32,269 bases of DNA from Chloroflexi bacterium TSY (GTDB taxonomy: Bacteria; Chloroflexota; Anaerolineae; Caldilineales; Caldilineaceae): NCBI GenBank assembly GCA_019217005.1, contig JAHBNG010000152.1, forward strand, positions 1-32,269. Direction: 5' to 3'. The position numbers and the translations under genes are program-made. The notes beneath the pieces are model-generated. The model made no database searches. It had not been told where the DNA came from and saw only the letters and a list, made by a program, of their open reading frames with translations. Below, one piece after another: positions 15,941-24,090 of the stretch (position 1 is the first letter of the stretch; each line of letters opens with the position of its first letter).

Positions 15941-17546
15941 CAGTAGATAAACATGCGGTGAGCCAACACAACAGGGGATGAAAAATGTGTTAAAGTGTGG
16001 TGGCAGCCGCCGAACAGAAATCGGGAAAGGTCCGTGGTCAAGTAAAGAACGCTCAGTAGCTAGATTGGTGTACACCGACGCACCACGGGATGTGGACGTT
16101 CCTCGGGACGAAACACGCAGGGCAGACTGTGCTCACAATCGGGTACACATAAGCGGCTGCGAAAGGAAAGGAAGATGGAAGTGATGTTTCCGAAGTGCAG
16201 CGGCCTGGATGTTCACAAGCGGATGGTAGTGGCGTGTGTGGTAGATGAATCAGGGGAGGATGGAGCAGGTGCGCAAGCGATTTGGGACAACGACGGTCGA
16301 GTTGGAGGGGTTGAGGTCGTGGCTGTCGTCGTATGGGATCACGCATGTGGCGATGGAGAGTACGGGAGTGTATTGGAAACCGATCTACAATGTGTTGCAT
16401 GAGCATTTTGAGGTCTGGATTGTGAATGCCCGCCATCTGGCACAGGTGCCTGGTCGCAAGACGGATGAGAGCGATGCGGCCTGGATCACGAAACTGATGA
16501 GTTATGGACTGCTGGAGCGCAGTTTCATTCCAGATGTGGAGCAAAGGGACTTGCGAGACCTGACGCGCTATCGGACGCGTCTCTTGCAAGAGAAGAGTGC
16601 GGCAGTCAATCGCCTGCATAAGGTGTTGGAAGATGCCAACGTCAAGTTGGGATCGGTGGTCACGAGCATCCAAGGTGTATCGGCACGCCAGATGATCGAG
16701 GCCCTGATTGCAGATGAGATGGACCCAGAAGCCATGGCTGACTTGGCACAAAAGCGGCTGCGGGCCAAGATTCCCCAGTTGGTTGATGCGTTGACGGGAC
16801 TGGTCCGTCCTCATCATCGTTTTATGCTGCAAGAAGTTCTGCATCATCTCGATCACCTGAATGTACGCATTGATGCCCTCAATCAACAGATTGGGGTCCT
16901 CATGGCTCCGCATGCTGACCTCATCGCACGCCTAGATGCCATTCCCGGTGTGGGGCGAGTCGTCGCCGAGATAATTCTGGCGGAGATCGGTCCCTCGGTC
17001 GAAAGCTGGCCCTCAGCTAAGAAACTGGCCTCCTGGGCTTGTGTCTGTCCTGGCAACAACGAATCGGCGGGCAAACGCAAGAGTGGTCGCCGACGAAAGG
17101 GCCAGAAATGGTTAGTCACCGCCCTCGTTGAAGCGGCTTGGGCCGCCTCTCGCACCAAGGACACCTATCTCGCCGCACAGTTCCACCGTCTCAAGGCACG
17201 ACGCGGAGCCAAGCGGGCAGCTATTGCCGTGGCCCATTCCATCTTGACCATCGTCTATCATCTCATCGACAAGCCCGATGCCGTCTTTGAAGAACTCGGC
17301 GGCGACTTCTTTCTCAAACGACGCAAGGAGCATGCACAAGCCGGCGCACTCAAAACCCTCGAGTCCCTCGGCTTCAAGGTTTTCTTGGCACCGACCGCCT
17401 AAGTACGGTGCTCACTACAACTGATTTGCGTTGGGCACAGGCAACGACGCCACCCACTCTGGCGGGTCAACTTGGACCCGCTTCTTATTCAACGCGGCCT
17501 TTAACCCCTCTCTCTCTTCTCTTGCTGCCCTTTTTTTCAGGGCAGA
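15941..17546 (+). mobile_element. IS110 family element, copy 1
   Basis: The boundaries are set by comparison with the second copy at 28868-30405: identity starts at CAGTAGATAAACATGCGG and ends at CAGGGCAGA. The right end is a hairpin, CTGCCCT (17525-17531) / AGGGCAG (17539-17545). The left non-coding part (15941-16174) has a GGTGGCAGCCGCC hairpin (15999-16011). In copy 2 its T is C, which keeps the stem paired and so hints at a structured RNA. No long terminal repeats, as expected for IS110. Confidence 0.85.
16175..17402 (+). pseudogene. IS110 transposase, copy 1, one frameshift
   Basis: The ATG at 16175 (AAGGA just upstream) begins the first DEDD strand GLDVHKRMVVACVV. The frame then shifts at a GGGG run (16253-16256), and the rest, AMESTGVYWKP through to ADGT-free C-terminus FLAPTA, is in the frame open from 16245 to 17402. 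The rest includes TDESDA and the C-terminal LDAIPGVGRVVAEIILAEIG and ASWACVCPGNN motifs. Only the first catalytic Asp is separated from the remainder. One G fewer would join the frames. Either this copy is dead by a 1-nt insertion or slippage at the G run restores the product. Confidence 0.8.
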
Positions 17547-17958
17547 TCCAAAATGTGGCTCATATCCGCGGAGAGAGCGCACCTTTCCTTTGGAAAGGCG
17601 TTCTCTAATGCGGCTGTACTCGGCTAGATCCGGCGTTAGAGATTACACGCAGTAGGATTTCTCAGAGGTAGAGCGTTCAAATGGCGAAAAAAGACGCAGT
17701 AGAGAATCTCGGACCATTTGGCACGCTCGAGTCTGTTTTGACTGAGAAATGCAGGATTATGTCTACTGCGTGTAATAGAGAACGCTGCGCCATGCATGGC
17801 GACTCCTCGGAAAATTGGATCTACTGATACTACAAGATTATATTGATCTTATCATAATCTGTGAACCTAATTATGATCGCGATAGGTTAGGAGAATATAA
17901 AAAAAGCAGGTCACTAAGCGGGCGACACTATCACGGTTACTATCATTCCTGACGTAGC
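17403..17958. other. IS110 right end and repeat-rich gap
   Basis: No gene is supported. The first 144 bp are the IS110 right end. A 7-bp hairpin, CCTTTCC-TTT-GGAAAGG, lies at 17582-17598. A MITE-like element occupies 17642-17776. A segment at about 17814-17834 shares TTGGATCTACTGATACT with the opposite strand near 28670. The rest is AT-rich with nothing recognisable. Confidence 0.5.
17642..17776. mobile_element. MITE-like element (135 bp)
   Basis: Perfect 14-bp terminal inverted repeats, ATTACACGCAGTAG (17642-17655) and CTACTGCGTGTAAT (17763-17776), flank 107 bp without coding capacity. AGAG precedes (17638-17641) and follows (17777-17780), a possible 4-bp target duplication. The inner text TTTCTCAG...CTGAGAAA extends the symmetry. 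Confidence 0.6.
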
Positions 17959-18864
17959 TTAAGGCCAAAACTCAACACAGGTTGGATCGACCCAAGCGGG
18001 TTGCTCTATCGTCTGGCCCTCAGGCAACTCATAGTACTTATAAACGACACGTGTTCTGGTTTGTCGACAAAATCGCCACTGATTTTTGTCTCGCCAGCCG
18101 AAAATCGTACCATATTGTGCTACGAGAGATACCTCCGTCGACCATATCTTAGTATGCGCCCAGGGGACCCACTTATGATGGCTAGACCACAAGTGAGGTG
18201 AATTCTTATATCTGTTCCAAAGCGCCTCATGTCTTTCAAGAATCACTGTTCCAGGCATATAGTCGGTCATATGAGCTGCCCTAACATGCCTCCTCTTAGG
18301 ATATTTATCCCTCGCGGCGCGATGTCGTTCTATCATCTGCTGAATTATGGCTTTGCTTTCTGGACCCTCAATATCGTCTTGGCGAGTACCGTCATTAATA
18401 TGATAAACAATGGGAGTTCCCCTACCTTCAACAAAAACTGAGCAACCCTGCAGTGCTGCTGTGACAAAATAAGCGGGAATGTCTTTAGACATCAGTCTGA
18501 TTCGGGTGATTGCTCGTGGCTTCCAGGGTAAGTAATAAATTGGGAATGCTCTGCCACCTTTGGGATCCTGGCTGATTCGAATTACATGCAGATTCAAATC
18601 CTTTTCATACCCTTCGGGCCCTGATTCTCCGATAACTTCCTGCGTTGTCGGCTGCACTTGTTCGATCTGACAGTACAAGATATTGTTAAATTCATAAATT
18701 TCGTCGTTGTAAGTCTTACCTCCGAATTTGTACGTGGAGGCAAGGGGTCCAGTAGTGTTTTTTGTAATAAAAGTTTCCGTATTTTCCTCAAGAACTGGAT
18801 ATAGTGTATATTTTTGGGCAAAGGTTAAGGGGTTGCTCTTGAATTCTATATTTTTATCGGTCAT
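17959..18864 (-). CDS. Protein of unknown function, possible Cys-His catalytic domain
   Basis: This 301-aa protein is not assigned to a family. There is no signal peptide or membrane helix. The start is well supported by AGAGGT 6 nt upstream of ATG 18864. The middle holds AALQGCSVFVEG followed by TPIVYHIND, placing Cys141 and His155 14 residues apart on adjacent predicted strands. That arrangement recalls the LSGC...H motif of the CNF1/BLF1/CheD deamidase fold, but the match is short and is an inference only. The region around 170-215 is rich in Arg, Lys and His; the C-terminal 70 residues are rich in Trp and Tyr. It stands alone on the minus strand between repeats. Confidence 0.7.
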   Translation of the reverse strand: MTDKNIEFKSNPLTFAQKYTLYPVLEENTETFITKNTTGPLASTYKFGGKTYNDEIYEFNNILYCQIEQVQPTTQEVIGESGPEGYEKDLNLHVIRISQDPKGGRAFPIYYLPWKPRAITRIRLMSKDIPAYFVTAALQGCSVFVEGRGTPIVYHINDGTRQDDIEGPESKAIIQQMIERHRAARDKYPKRRHVRAAHMTDYMPGTVILERHEALWNRYKNSPHLWSSHHKWVPWAHTKIWSTEVSLVAQYGTIFGWRDKNQWRFCRQTRTRVVYKYYELPEGQTIEQPAWVDPTCVEFWP

Positions 18865-18938
18865 ATTGTTACCTCTGAGAGATTAACTAGCATCATACTT
18901 TTCGGATCAAGTAGCTCATGACAGGACCCGATCAGTGC

Positions 18939-19053
18939 CGGTTGAGTAGCCCGGAGGGCGTATCGAAACCAAACGGGTCGACCCGCAAACGCTGGTTTCG
19001 CCTCGATACACTTTGCTACTCAGTACAGGCGATACCACTCCGTTACTCAACCG
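18939..19053. repeat. Palindromic dispersed repeat (GGTTGAGTAGC type)
   Basis: The outer arms CGGTTGAGTA (18939-18948) and TACTCAACCG (19044-19053) are perfect. The inner arms GTATCGAAACCA (18960-18971) and TGGTTTCG...CGATAC (18993-19009) also pair. I recall similar GGTTGAGTAGC...GTATCGAAACC palindromes as dispersed repeats in other bacterial genomes. No gene is inside. Confidence 0.55.
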
Positions 19054-19270
19054 ACGTTTGCTCGTCCATGTTGCTTTTACGTCACTGATCTGCAATGAGA
19101 GAATCTTCATCTCTCCTCCCAGAGGGTGACCGGCACGCCTGGACAAAAAGACCTTCACCTGTTTCTTGGTTGGCGTGCTGGTCACCCCGACTGTCCCGTA
19201 CTTCGCTTGTTGACACGTCATCCACAAACAGGAAATCGACAACTAATGTTTGCACGATTCCTATAGTTCC

Positions 19271-19335
19271 CCAGAAAAGTTTTGTAACATATCTCTCAAA
19301 GCAGAGACGGGACAAAATTTTTCTGGGTGAGTATA
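19271..19335. repeat. Inverted repeat with a 35-nt box shared with 25833-25867
   Basis: CCAGAAAAGTTTTGT (19271-19285) and ACAAAATTTTTCTGG (19312-19326) pair with one mismatch. The box 19301-19335 matches 25833-25867 at 30 of 35 positions in the same orientation. It lies between the VWA gene's 3' end and the 301-aa gene's 5' side. Confidence 0.5.
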
Positions 19336-19420
19336 AGCACCTTAATGCTGAAGATACCCGTTCTCTACGCGCTTCCTTCACAGCTGGGGAAAGCATATAA
19401 CATAATGGATCACTGTATCG

Positions 19421-20842
19421 TTATCTACGCCGCAGCGTGTTAGGAAAGGTGATCGACGGAAGGGGCCGACTCGATGACAGATGCCTGAAATGACTTCTGA
19501 CAGTCTCCTTGTTACTGAACTGAATATAGGCATGGTTCTGTAATTCACCAGATCCTACTTCATCGCCCGTTTCGCCGTAAATTTCCAGCCAACCGGGATC
19601 CCCATCAGAGATGACCTGAACCGCATAGGTGGGTACGCCATAGACCGAGACTGTATAGAGCCGGACCGAACCCCAATCGGCCTCTTCCACTCGTTTATGG
19701 TAAAAAGCGTGCGCCTTTTTCACGTTGTCTGGTGCGTCTGCCACAGAAGCACATGTGCCGATGGCTTTGATGAAGCCTCGCCAGCCGTGTGTATCATCGT
19801 CCTCATCTCTCTGTAGGGCCGCTGCCAGGGAAGCATTGTAGAAGTCCTGAACCTGCCCAGGGATAAGCGTGACCGTGGCCCCTTCGGTGGTCTGCTTGTC
19901 CGACGTACTCGATTCCTGGCTGGCCATATCTCCCGACGTGGAAGATGTCGATGAGGCTTGCGGGCCGGTCTGCGCAAAGAGGGCTGGCATGAGCGTCCAC
20001 GAGTGGATCTTGAGTTGCGCATCCGCTTCGTTGGTCAGAGCAGAAAGCCTTTCAGCCAAAGAGGCGAGAGTTTGCGCATCAGGCGATTGGTCAACTGCGG
20101 CAGCGCCTTCGGTTCCAATATTTACATAAACAATCGGCAACGCAACACAAGCAACCGTGTTCGCACCGTGTGGAGTCGTCGGCTCAGGCTCTGGCGGACC
20201 GGCTTCTTTCACGGCACAGATCACCTTTTCCAACACCTCTGCAAAGCCGCTTATGGCATCCTGCTCAGTAAACGCCTGTCCTCCTGTCTCGTTGGCGACC
20301 CGGGCAAATTCGGCGTGCAATTCAGCCTTTGCTTGGCTATGTGTCGTGCCAAAGTAGGTATGAACCGTCATACTGGCTGCCTTGGCCGTTTTGATTGCTC
20401 GATTGGCGGCGTTGATGTCTTCCTCATTCACTTCACTGCCGCCGCCCTCCAATGCTTCATCGGACAGATAGAACATACTCCGCACGGCCTCAGGACGCCA
20501 ATCAAAATGATTGGCGATATCTTCAATGGTGCGCGCACCGTCTTCTTGGGCACCGAAGCCTTCCACGGCTCCCTTTTTGCGACCACGAATGGCGGATTCA
20601 GCAACGCCGCATTCCTCTATCAGATAACTGCGTACCGTGCGATCAAAATTTGTGTTTCGCCAAGTATCTTCGATTCCCAGCCAGACGACGCGCAGATCTG
20701 AGGGACAACTGGACCTGGCCGCCTCAATAGCAGATTCCGCTGCCTGGCTGAGAGCTACTGCTTGTTCTCGCATAGACGCACTCGTGTCGCATACGATTAC
20801 CAGATCAACTGGAACGATTGCGCTGTTGGTTTGTCCGTTCAT
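19421..20842 (-). CDS. von Willebrand factor type A domain protein
   Basis: This is a 473-aa protein. Residues about 12-215 form a VWA domain with the MIDAS metal site DTSAS (Asp19, Ser21, Ser23) and a later YLSDEALEGG strand. A low-complexity Ser/Thr/Gln linker follows (about 300-330). The C-terminal 120 residues (VQDFYNASLAAAL, YTVSVYGVPTYAVQVISDGDPGWLEIYGETG) are of unknown family. VWA domains bind protein partners through a divalent metal. The ATG at 20842 has AGGAG 9 nt upstream and is preferred to a TTG at 20866. No signal peptide is visible, so it is probably cytoplasmic. The partner is unknown; it is the same strand as its neighbours but 202 bp from the antiporter. Confidence 0.8.
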   Translation of the reverse strand: MNGQTNSAIVPVDLVIVCDTSASMREQAVALSQAAESAIEAARSSCPSDLRVVWLGIEDTWRNTNFDRTVRSYLIEECGVAESAIRGRKKGAVEGFGAQEDGARTIEDIANHFDWRPEAVRSMFYLSDEALEGGGSEVNEEDINAANRAIKTAKAASMTVHTYFGTTHSQAKAELHAEFARVANETGGQAFTEQDAISGFAEVLEKVICAVKEAGPPEPEPTTPHGANTVACVALPIVYVNIGTEGAAAVDQSPDAQTLASLAERLSALTNEADAQLKIHSWTLMPALFAQTGPQASSTSSTSGDMASQESSTSDKQTTEGATVTLIPGQVQDFYNASLAAALQRDEDDDTHGWRGFIKAIGTCASVADAPDNVKKAHAFYHKRVEEADWGSVRLYTVSVYGVPTYAVQVISDGDPGWLEIYGETGDEVGSGELQNHAYIQFSNKETVRSHFRHLSSSRPLPSITFPNTLRRR

Positions 20843-21044
20843 TTCAAACTGCTCCTCTCTTGTCAACGATGGATTGAGCTAAAGTACATGCAGTTACCTC
20901 GTTATTGACGAAACCAGGCGTATCATGCCCATAAGCATGGTCCATTTCATGTATTATTGACTGTATTCGTCATAGAGAAAGCGATGAGAAGCTCTGTGGC
21001 GTACAGCACTCCTATCCACTCAACCGTCGGGTCGATGAGCGCAT

Positions 21045-22313
21045 CTACTCCATCATCCTCACTCGCGCCGGCATCTCCGTGACAGAAACATGCTCCTCAA
21101 GTTCCTCATGCTTCAACGAATCAGCTCGATCAGCGTAGAGTCTTGCCAGCGGATAGGCTGTGATCCCATGCAGAAAGATGCTGAGCAAGACAGTTGTCAT
21201 GGCCACGAGCGTAATCTCGTCACGTGCCACCAGATGAGATTCGTCCAGCACGAGCAGGCCAAAGAGTACTGTTGCCAAGCCGCGTGGGCCAAACCAGCCC
21301 AGAAAGAGATTGGTCTCCCGGCGCATTCCGGCTCCCATTAGGCTGATGGCGACGGGCACCATGCGGATGAGTGTCAAGCTCAACAGGGCATAGAGGATCG
21401 TTGCCACCGTTGCCTGTCGAATGACCTCGGCAGTCAGGATGCCGCCAAAGATGGTAAAGACACAGAGCGTGAGCAGTTGGCCTTCGGTTTCGGCAAATTC
21501 GTAAAGATATTCATAGATGCCGGGTGCGCTATTGCCCAAGGTTAACCCGGCCACAAAGGCGGAGATGAAGCCGTTACCACCGATCAACTCCGCGGCCCCG
21601 AAGGCCAAAATTGCCAGACCCAGAGCGGACAATCGCTCGAAGGCATCGGTAATGCCCTTCTGTTTGACGGAATAGGTGATCAATTGCCCGCCGAGATAGC
21701 CAACGGCAATCCCAACGAGAGGGCCAAGCGTCACCTGGAGCAGGGTAAATCGTACAAGGTCAACGAAACTTTGCGCTTCTTCCGTGGCACCCGCAAGCGA
21801 TAACAGAATCAGCAGAACAGGCAGCACAATCCCATCGTTCAAGCCACTCTCGACATTGAGCGTCTGGCGAATACGTACCGGCACGCGTTGACTGGTCACA
21901 ACCGTTTGGCCCAGGGCTGCATCCGTTGGTGCAAGCATGGTGGCCAGCACAAGACTCGCCCAGATTCCATGCTCCCCAAAGAAGAACCAGGCAACGATTG
22001 CACCGAACAGAATGGTCAAGGGCAGACCAATGCTCAACATGCGGAGCGGCAGGTCATGTTCGCGGCGCAGCAATTTGAGATCGATCCGCGTTGCGTCAGC
22101 AAAGAGGACCAACATCAAGGTCACTTCCGCCAGCAGATGGATCCCCTCATGCTCGATGGGGATATTCATCCAACCGAGCATCGATGGACCGAGCACCAAT
22201 CCATAGAGCGTAAAGATCATGGGTGCCGTGAAGATGGTCCGTTCCAGCCGTCTGGAGATCAGGGCAAAACCGAGTAAGCCAACCGCAAGAATGGTGAAGG
22301 CAAGACTAGTCAC
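21045..22313 (-). CDS. CPA1/NhaP-type Na+(K+)/H+ antiporter
   Basis: This 422-aa membrane protein has about 12 predicted helices. CPA1 signatures are present: LAPTDAA (Asp131), the transport-site motif NVESGLND (residues 153-160) and FGPRG near the C-terminus. It exchanges Na+ or K+ for H+ across the cytoplasmic membrane. The hydrophilic tail after about residue 390 is short, so there are no RCK or CNBD regulatory domains. The start is a GTG at 22313 directly before the first helix, with only a weak Shine-Dalgarno sequence. It seems unrelated to the R-body genes behind it. Confidence 0.88.
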   Translation of the reverse strand: MTSLAFTILAVGLLGFALISRRLERTIFTAPMIFTLYGLVLGPSMLGWMNIPIEHEGIHLLAEVTLMLVLFADATRIDLKLLRREHDLPLRMLSIGLPLTILFGAIVAWFFFGEHGIWASLVLATMLAPTDAALGQTVVTSQRVPVRIRQTLNVESGLNDGIVLPVLLILLSLAGATEEAQSFVDLVRFTLLQVTLGPLVGIAVGYLGGQLITYSVKQKGITDAFERLSALGLAILAFGAAELIGGNGFISAFVAGLTLGNSAPGIYEYLYEFAETEGQLLTLCVFTIFGGILTAEVIRQATVATILYALLSLTLIRMVPVAISLMGAGMRRETNLFLGWFGPRGLATVLFGLLVLDESHLVARDEITLVAMTTVLLSIFLHGITAYPLARLYADRADSLKHEELEEHVSVTEMPARVRMME

Positions 22314-22465
22314 GAGTTATCGCTCTAATAGCACGATCCACAACCACACGATGCAGGATCGTCTCGTCCCCAATCGTGTTCCCAAGTATGCTCAAATTCG
22401 CCGCCACTTGCCTACACAACATGATCCACCGTATGGTCAATTTGGGAAATTTGCGGTGAAGGGTA

Positions 22466-22741
22466 CTATTCGGAATCCAACGGTGGTGGTGGCGGTGTAC
22501 CTGTTGGCGCCCGGCCTGCTGGCTTTTTCTGGCCAGGTTCCTTCGCTTGCTGTTCTAGTTCGCTGATATCAATCGCTGGGTCTATATTGCTAGAGATCAT
22601 ACTCCTTTGAGTTGGTGTCATAATATCAAAGCCAACCGCTTGTCCTCCGCTATCATAATCCACAATGGTCTCCTCATTCAGTTCAAGGGAATAAGCGATC
22701 TCAGCCTTTTTGAGACGAACGTATTTAGCATAGGTATCCAT
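22466..22741 (-). CDS. DUF2283-like small protein with proline-rich tail
   Basis: This is a 91-aa protein. Residues 3-44 (YAKYVRLKKAEIAYSLELN, then VDYDSGGQAVGFDIM) fit the DUF2283 pattern: a beta-hairpin domain of the form YIRL...s.el...v.vDYD..G..vGieil. Residues about 68-91 are Lys/Pro-rich and end PPPPPLDSE. DUF2283 genes are often found next to DUF4258 genes, and here it lies 84 bp downstream of a protein ending in a DUF4258-like domain. I infer a possible antitoxin or immunity role. AAGGAA lies 11 nt upstream of ATG 22741. It is the last gene of the six-gene block behind the reb array. Confidence 0.65.
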   Translation of the reverse strand: MDTYAKYVRLKKAEIAYSLELNEETIVDYDSGGQAVGFDIMTPTQRSMISSNIDPAIDISELEQQAKEPGQKKPAGRAPTGTPPPPPLDSE

Positions 22742-22825
22742 AAGTAAATGTTCCTTTTATACCGGACTCTGTTTGAAAAGCGAAGTTTACCTCTCTGGTA
22801 AAAAGACCGAATTTATGGATAAGGT

Positions 22826-23527
22826 CTAATTCCACCAAGTCGTTATGACAATCGTTCCTGACGGATCGAGAACAACGTGGATGATATTACTATCATTATT
22901 GTAGGGTAACGAACTGCAGCGATAGTTGCCGTTCGCTTGCTGATAGTATTGACCACCACCGTTAACGGCTGTCTCGATTGCCCAATTGACCCATTCAGCT
23001 GAGATGCTCCGCTGTGCCATGCGCATCAGCGCGTGATAGGTATATAACATATGTTCACTCCGTTTCTCTAGTAATGGTGCTCGAGGTTGATCCCCACCTC
23101 GACTTGAGGCGTTGGTGGGGGCCGTCTCTGGAAAATCGCCCACAATGCCCCCGTGCGTCGTCATCGGAACGTAGGAGCTTTGGGCCAAGGTCTGTTGCGG
23201 AATCCACCAGAGCAGACGAGTCGGTCGCACGATCGGCATCTGATCAACTTGCGTAATAATCGCCTGTCCGGTCACGGTCAAGGGTTCGATGCCTCCCCAC
23301 TTCTCTTGTTGCCAAGCTGCAGGCACCGCTGTTTCTAGCACTGTGGGCAGCCACCAGGAGCCACTCTGTGGAATCTGGCTGACCTCATAAAAGTTATGGG
23401 GCTGATCAATGCAGGAATACTCAGAAACCAGGGTTAAGCTCTTCTTGTCTGCATCGAAAGCGTAAATCCCCACTCCTGGCCAAGCAGTCAAAGATTGATC
23501 AAGAAGATAGAGAGACCGGGTCTCCAT
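22826..23527 (-). CDS. Novel N-terminal module fused to DUF4258-like domain
   Basis: This is a 233-aa protein. Residues 1-135 are paralogous to the upstream neighbour: ETRSLYLLD/PTRLLYIPG, then HxFYEVS (47-50), GSWW (56-59), DQ/GQAI (87-90), WWIPQ (107-111), GxFP (130-133). A linker (136-158) follows. Residues 163-232 resemble DUF4258: YHALMRMAQRSIS (His165, Arg169, Arg173), a Gly/Asn/Tyr-rich middle, and HVVLDPSGTIVITTW. DUF4258 is a small RelE-like or toxin-associated domain of uncertain activity. ATG 23527 is chosen over the frame start at 23608 because it aligns with the paralogue and has GGAG upstream; it begins 16 bp after the neighbour's stop. Confidence 0.7.
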   Translation of the reverse strand: METRSLYLLDQSLTAWPGVGIYAFDADKKSLTLVSEYSCIDQPHNFYEVSQIPQSGSWWLPTVLETAVPAAWQQEKWGGIEPLTVTGQAIITQVDQMPIVRPTRLLWWIPQQTLAQSSYVPMTTHGGIVGDFPETAPTNASSRGGDQPRAPLLEKRSEHMLYTYHALMRMAQRSISAEWVNWAIETAVNGGGQYYQQANGNYRCSSLPYNNDSNIIHVVLDPSGTIVITTWWN

Positions 23528-23543
23528 GCTGTCTGCTCCAGAT

Positions 23544-24071
23544 TCATTCAAAGACAGGCGGATCTTCCTCTGACCCAGTTTCTGGCTGATCCCCCGTTGC
23601 GGCTTCATCGGTTATCGAAGAGTTGTTCTTTCCAAAGATAGGTGGCTGATCCTGCTTTGGGGGGGCCTGATCGGGAAAGTGGCCCTGAATTTGTCCGTCT
23701 ACGTTCTCCGGCTGGTAAGGTGTATCGCGCCACGAATCCTGGGGTATCCACCAATAAACTTGCTTGAAACGCTGAACCACTTCGTTGCCTTCCTGCGTCC
23801 AAATGGCTTGGTCGGTTGCTGCCAGATCGATCAACCCGCCATAGTCATCTGGGGTCCAACCGGCTTCCATCGTTGAAGCAGTTGTGGCTACAATCCACCA
23901 GGAGCCTTGATCGGGAACGACGCTCACCTCATAATAGTGATGGGGCGCAGAAGACCAGGCCCAATCTTCAATGAGGGTCAGGCTGTTATCGGTAGCGTCG
24001 AAGCAATAGACTGCAACGCCCTCCCAGGTTTGCAAGACAGCACCGGGAATATATAACAAGCGAGTTGGCAT
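23544..24071 (-). CDS. Novel N-terminal module protein, paralogue of the next gene
   Basis: This is a 175-aa protein. Residues 1-135 are the same module as in the gene at 22826 (YYEVS 46-50, GSWW 56-59, YWWIPQ 106-111, GHFPD 130-134), rich in Trp and predicted all-beta. The C-terminal 40 residues are an acidic, proline-containing tail (PETGSEEDPPVFE) with no effector domain. No signal peptide is seen. The family is not recognised. The ATG at 24071 has AAGGA 5 nt upstream. Two copies of one module with different C-termini suggest a targeting or carrier role; that is inference. The gene lies 19 bp downstream of the EEP-like gene. Confidence 0.7.
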   Translation of the reverse strand: MPTRLLYIPGAVLQTWEGVAVYCFDATDNSLTLIEDWAWSSAPHHYYEVSVVPDQGSWWIVATTASTMEAGWTPDDYGGLIDLAATDQAIWTQEGNEVVQRFKQVYWWIPQDSWRDTPYQPENVDGQIQGHFPDQAPPKQDQPPIFGKNNSSITDEAATGDQPETGSEEDPPVFE

Positions 24072-24090
24072 AGTATTCCTTATTTATGGT

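Larger units (their letters stand above)
18865..19420. other. Gene-free interval with palindromic repeats
   Basis: Short open frames exist on both strands, but none has a convincing ribosome site or protein character. The interval contains a palindromic repeat at 18939-19053 and a 15-nt inverted repeat at 19271-19326, part of which recurs at 25833-25867. The promoter of the 301-aa gene should be near 18870-18920. Confidence 0.5.

Noticed and set aside
16053..16913. 286-codon minus-strand frame in IS110 copy 1 (and matching frames in copy 2)
   Set aside because: It is antisense to the transposase; its His/Arg/Leu-rich text is a by-product of the transposase codons.
19082..19400. Overlapping 100-codon frames on both strands between the 301-aa gene and the VWA gene
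   Set aside because: Neither has a ribosome site or recognisable sequence, and both span the inverted repeat at 19271-19326.
19958..20701. 247-codon plus-strand frame opposite the VWA gene
   Set aside because: The minus strand carries a clear MIDAS motif and a good start; the plus frame has no family features.
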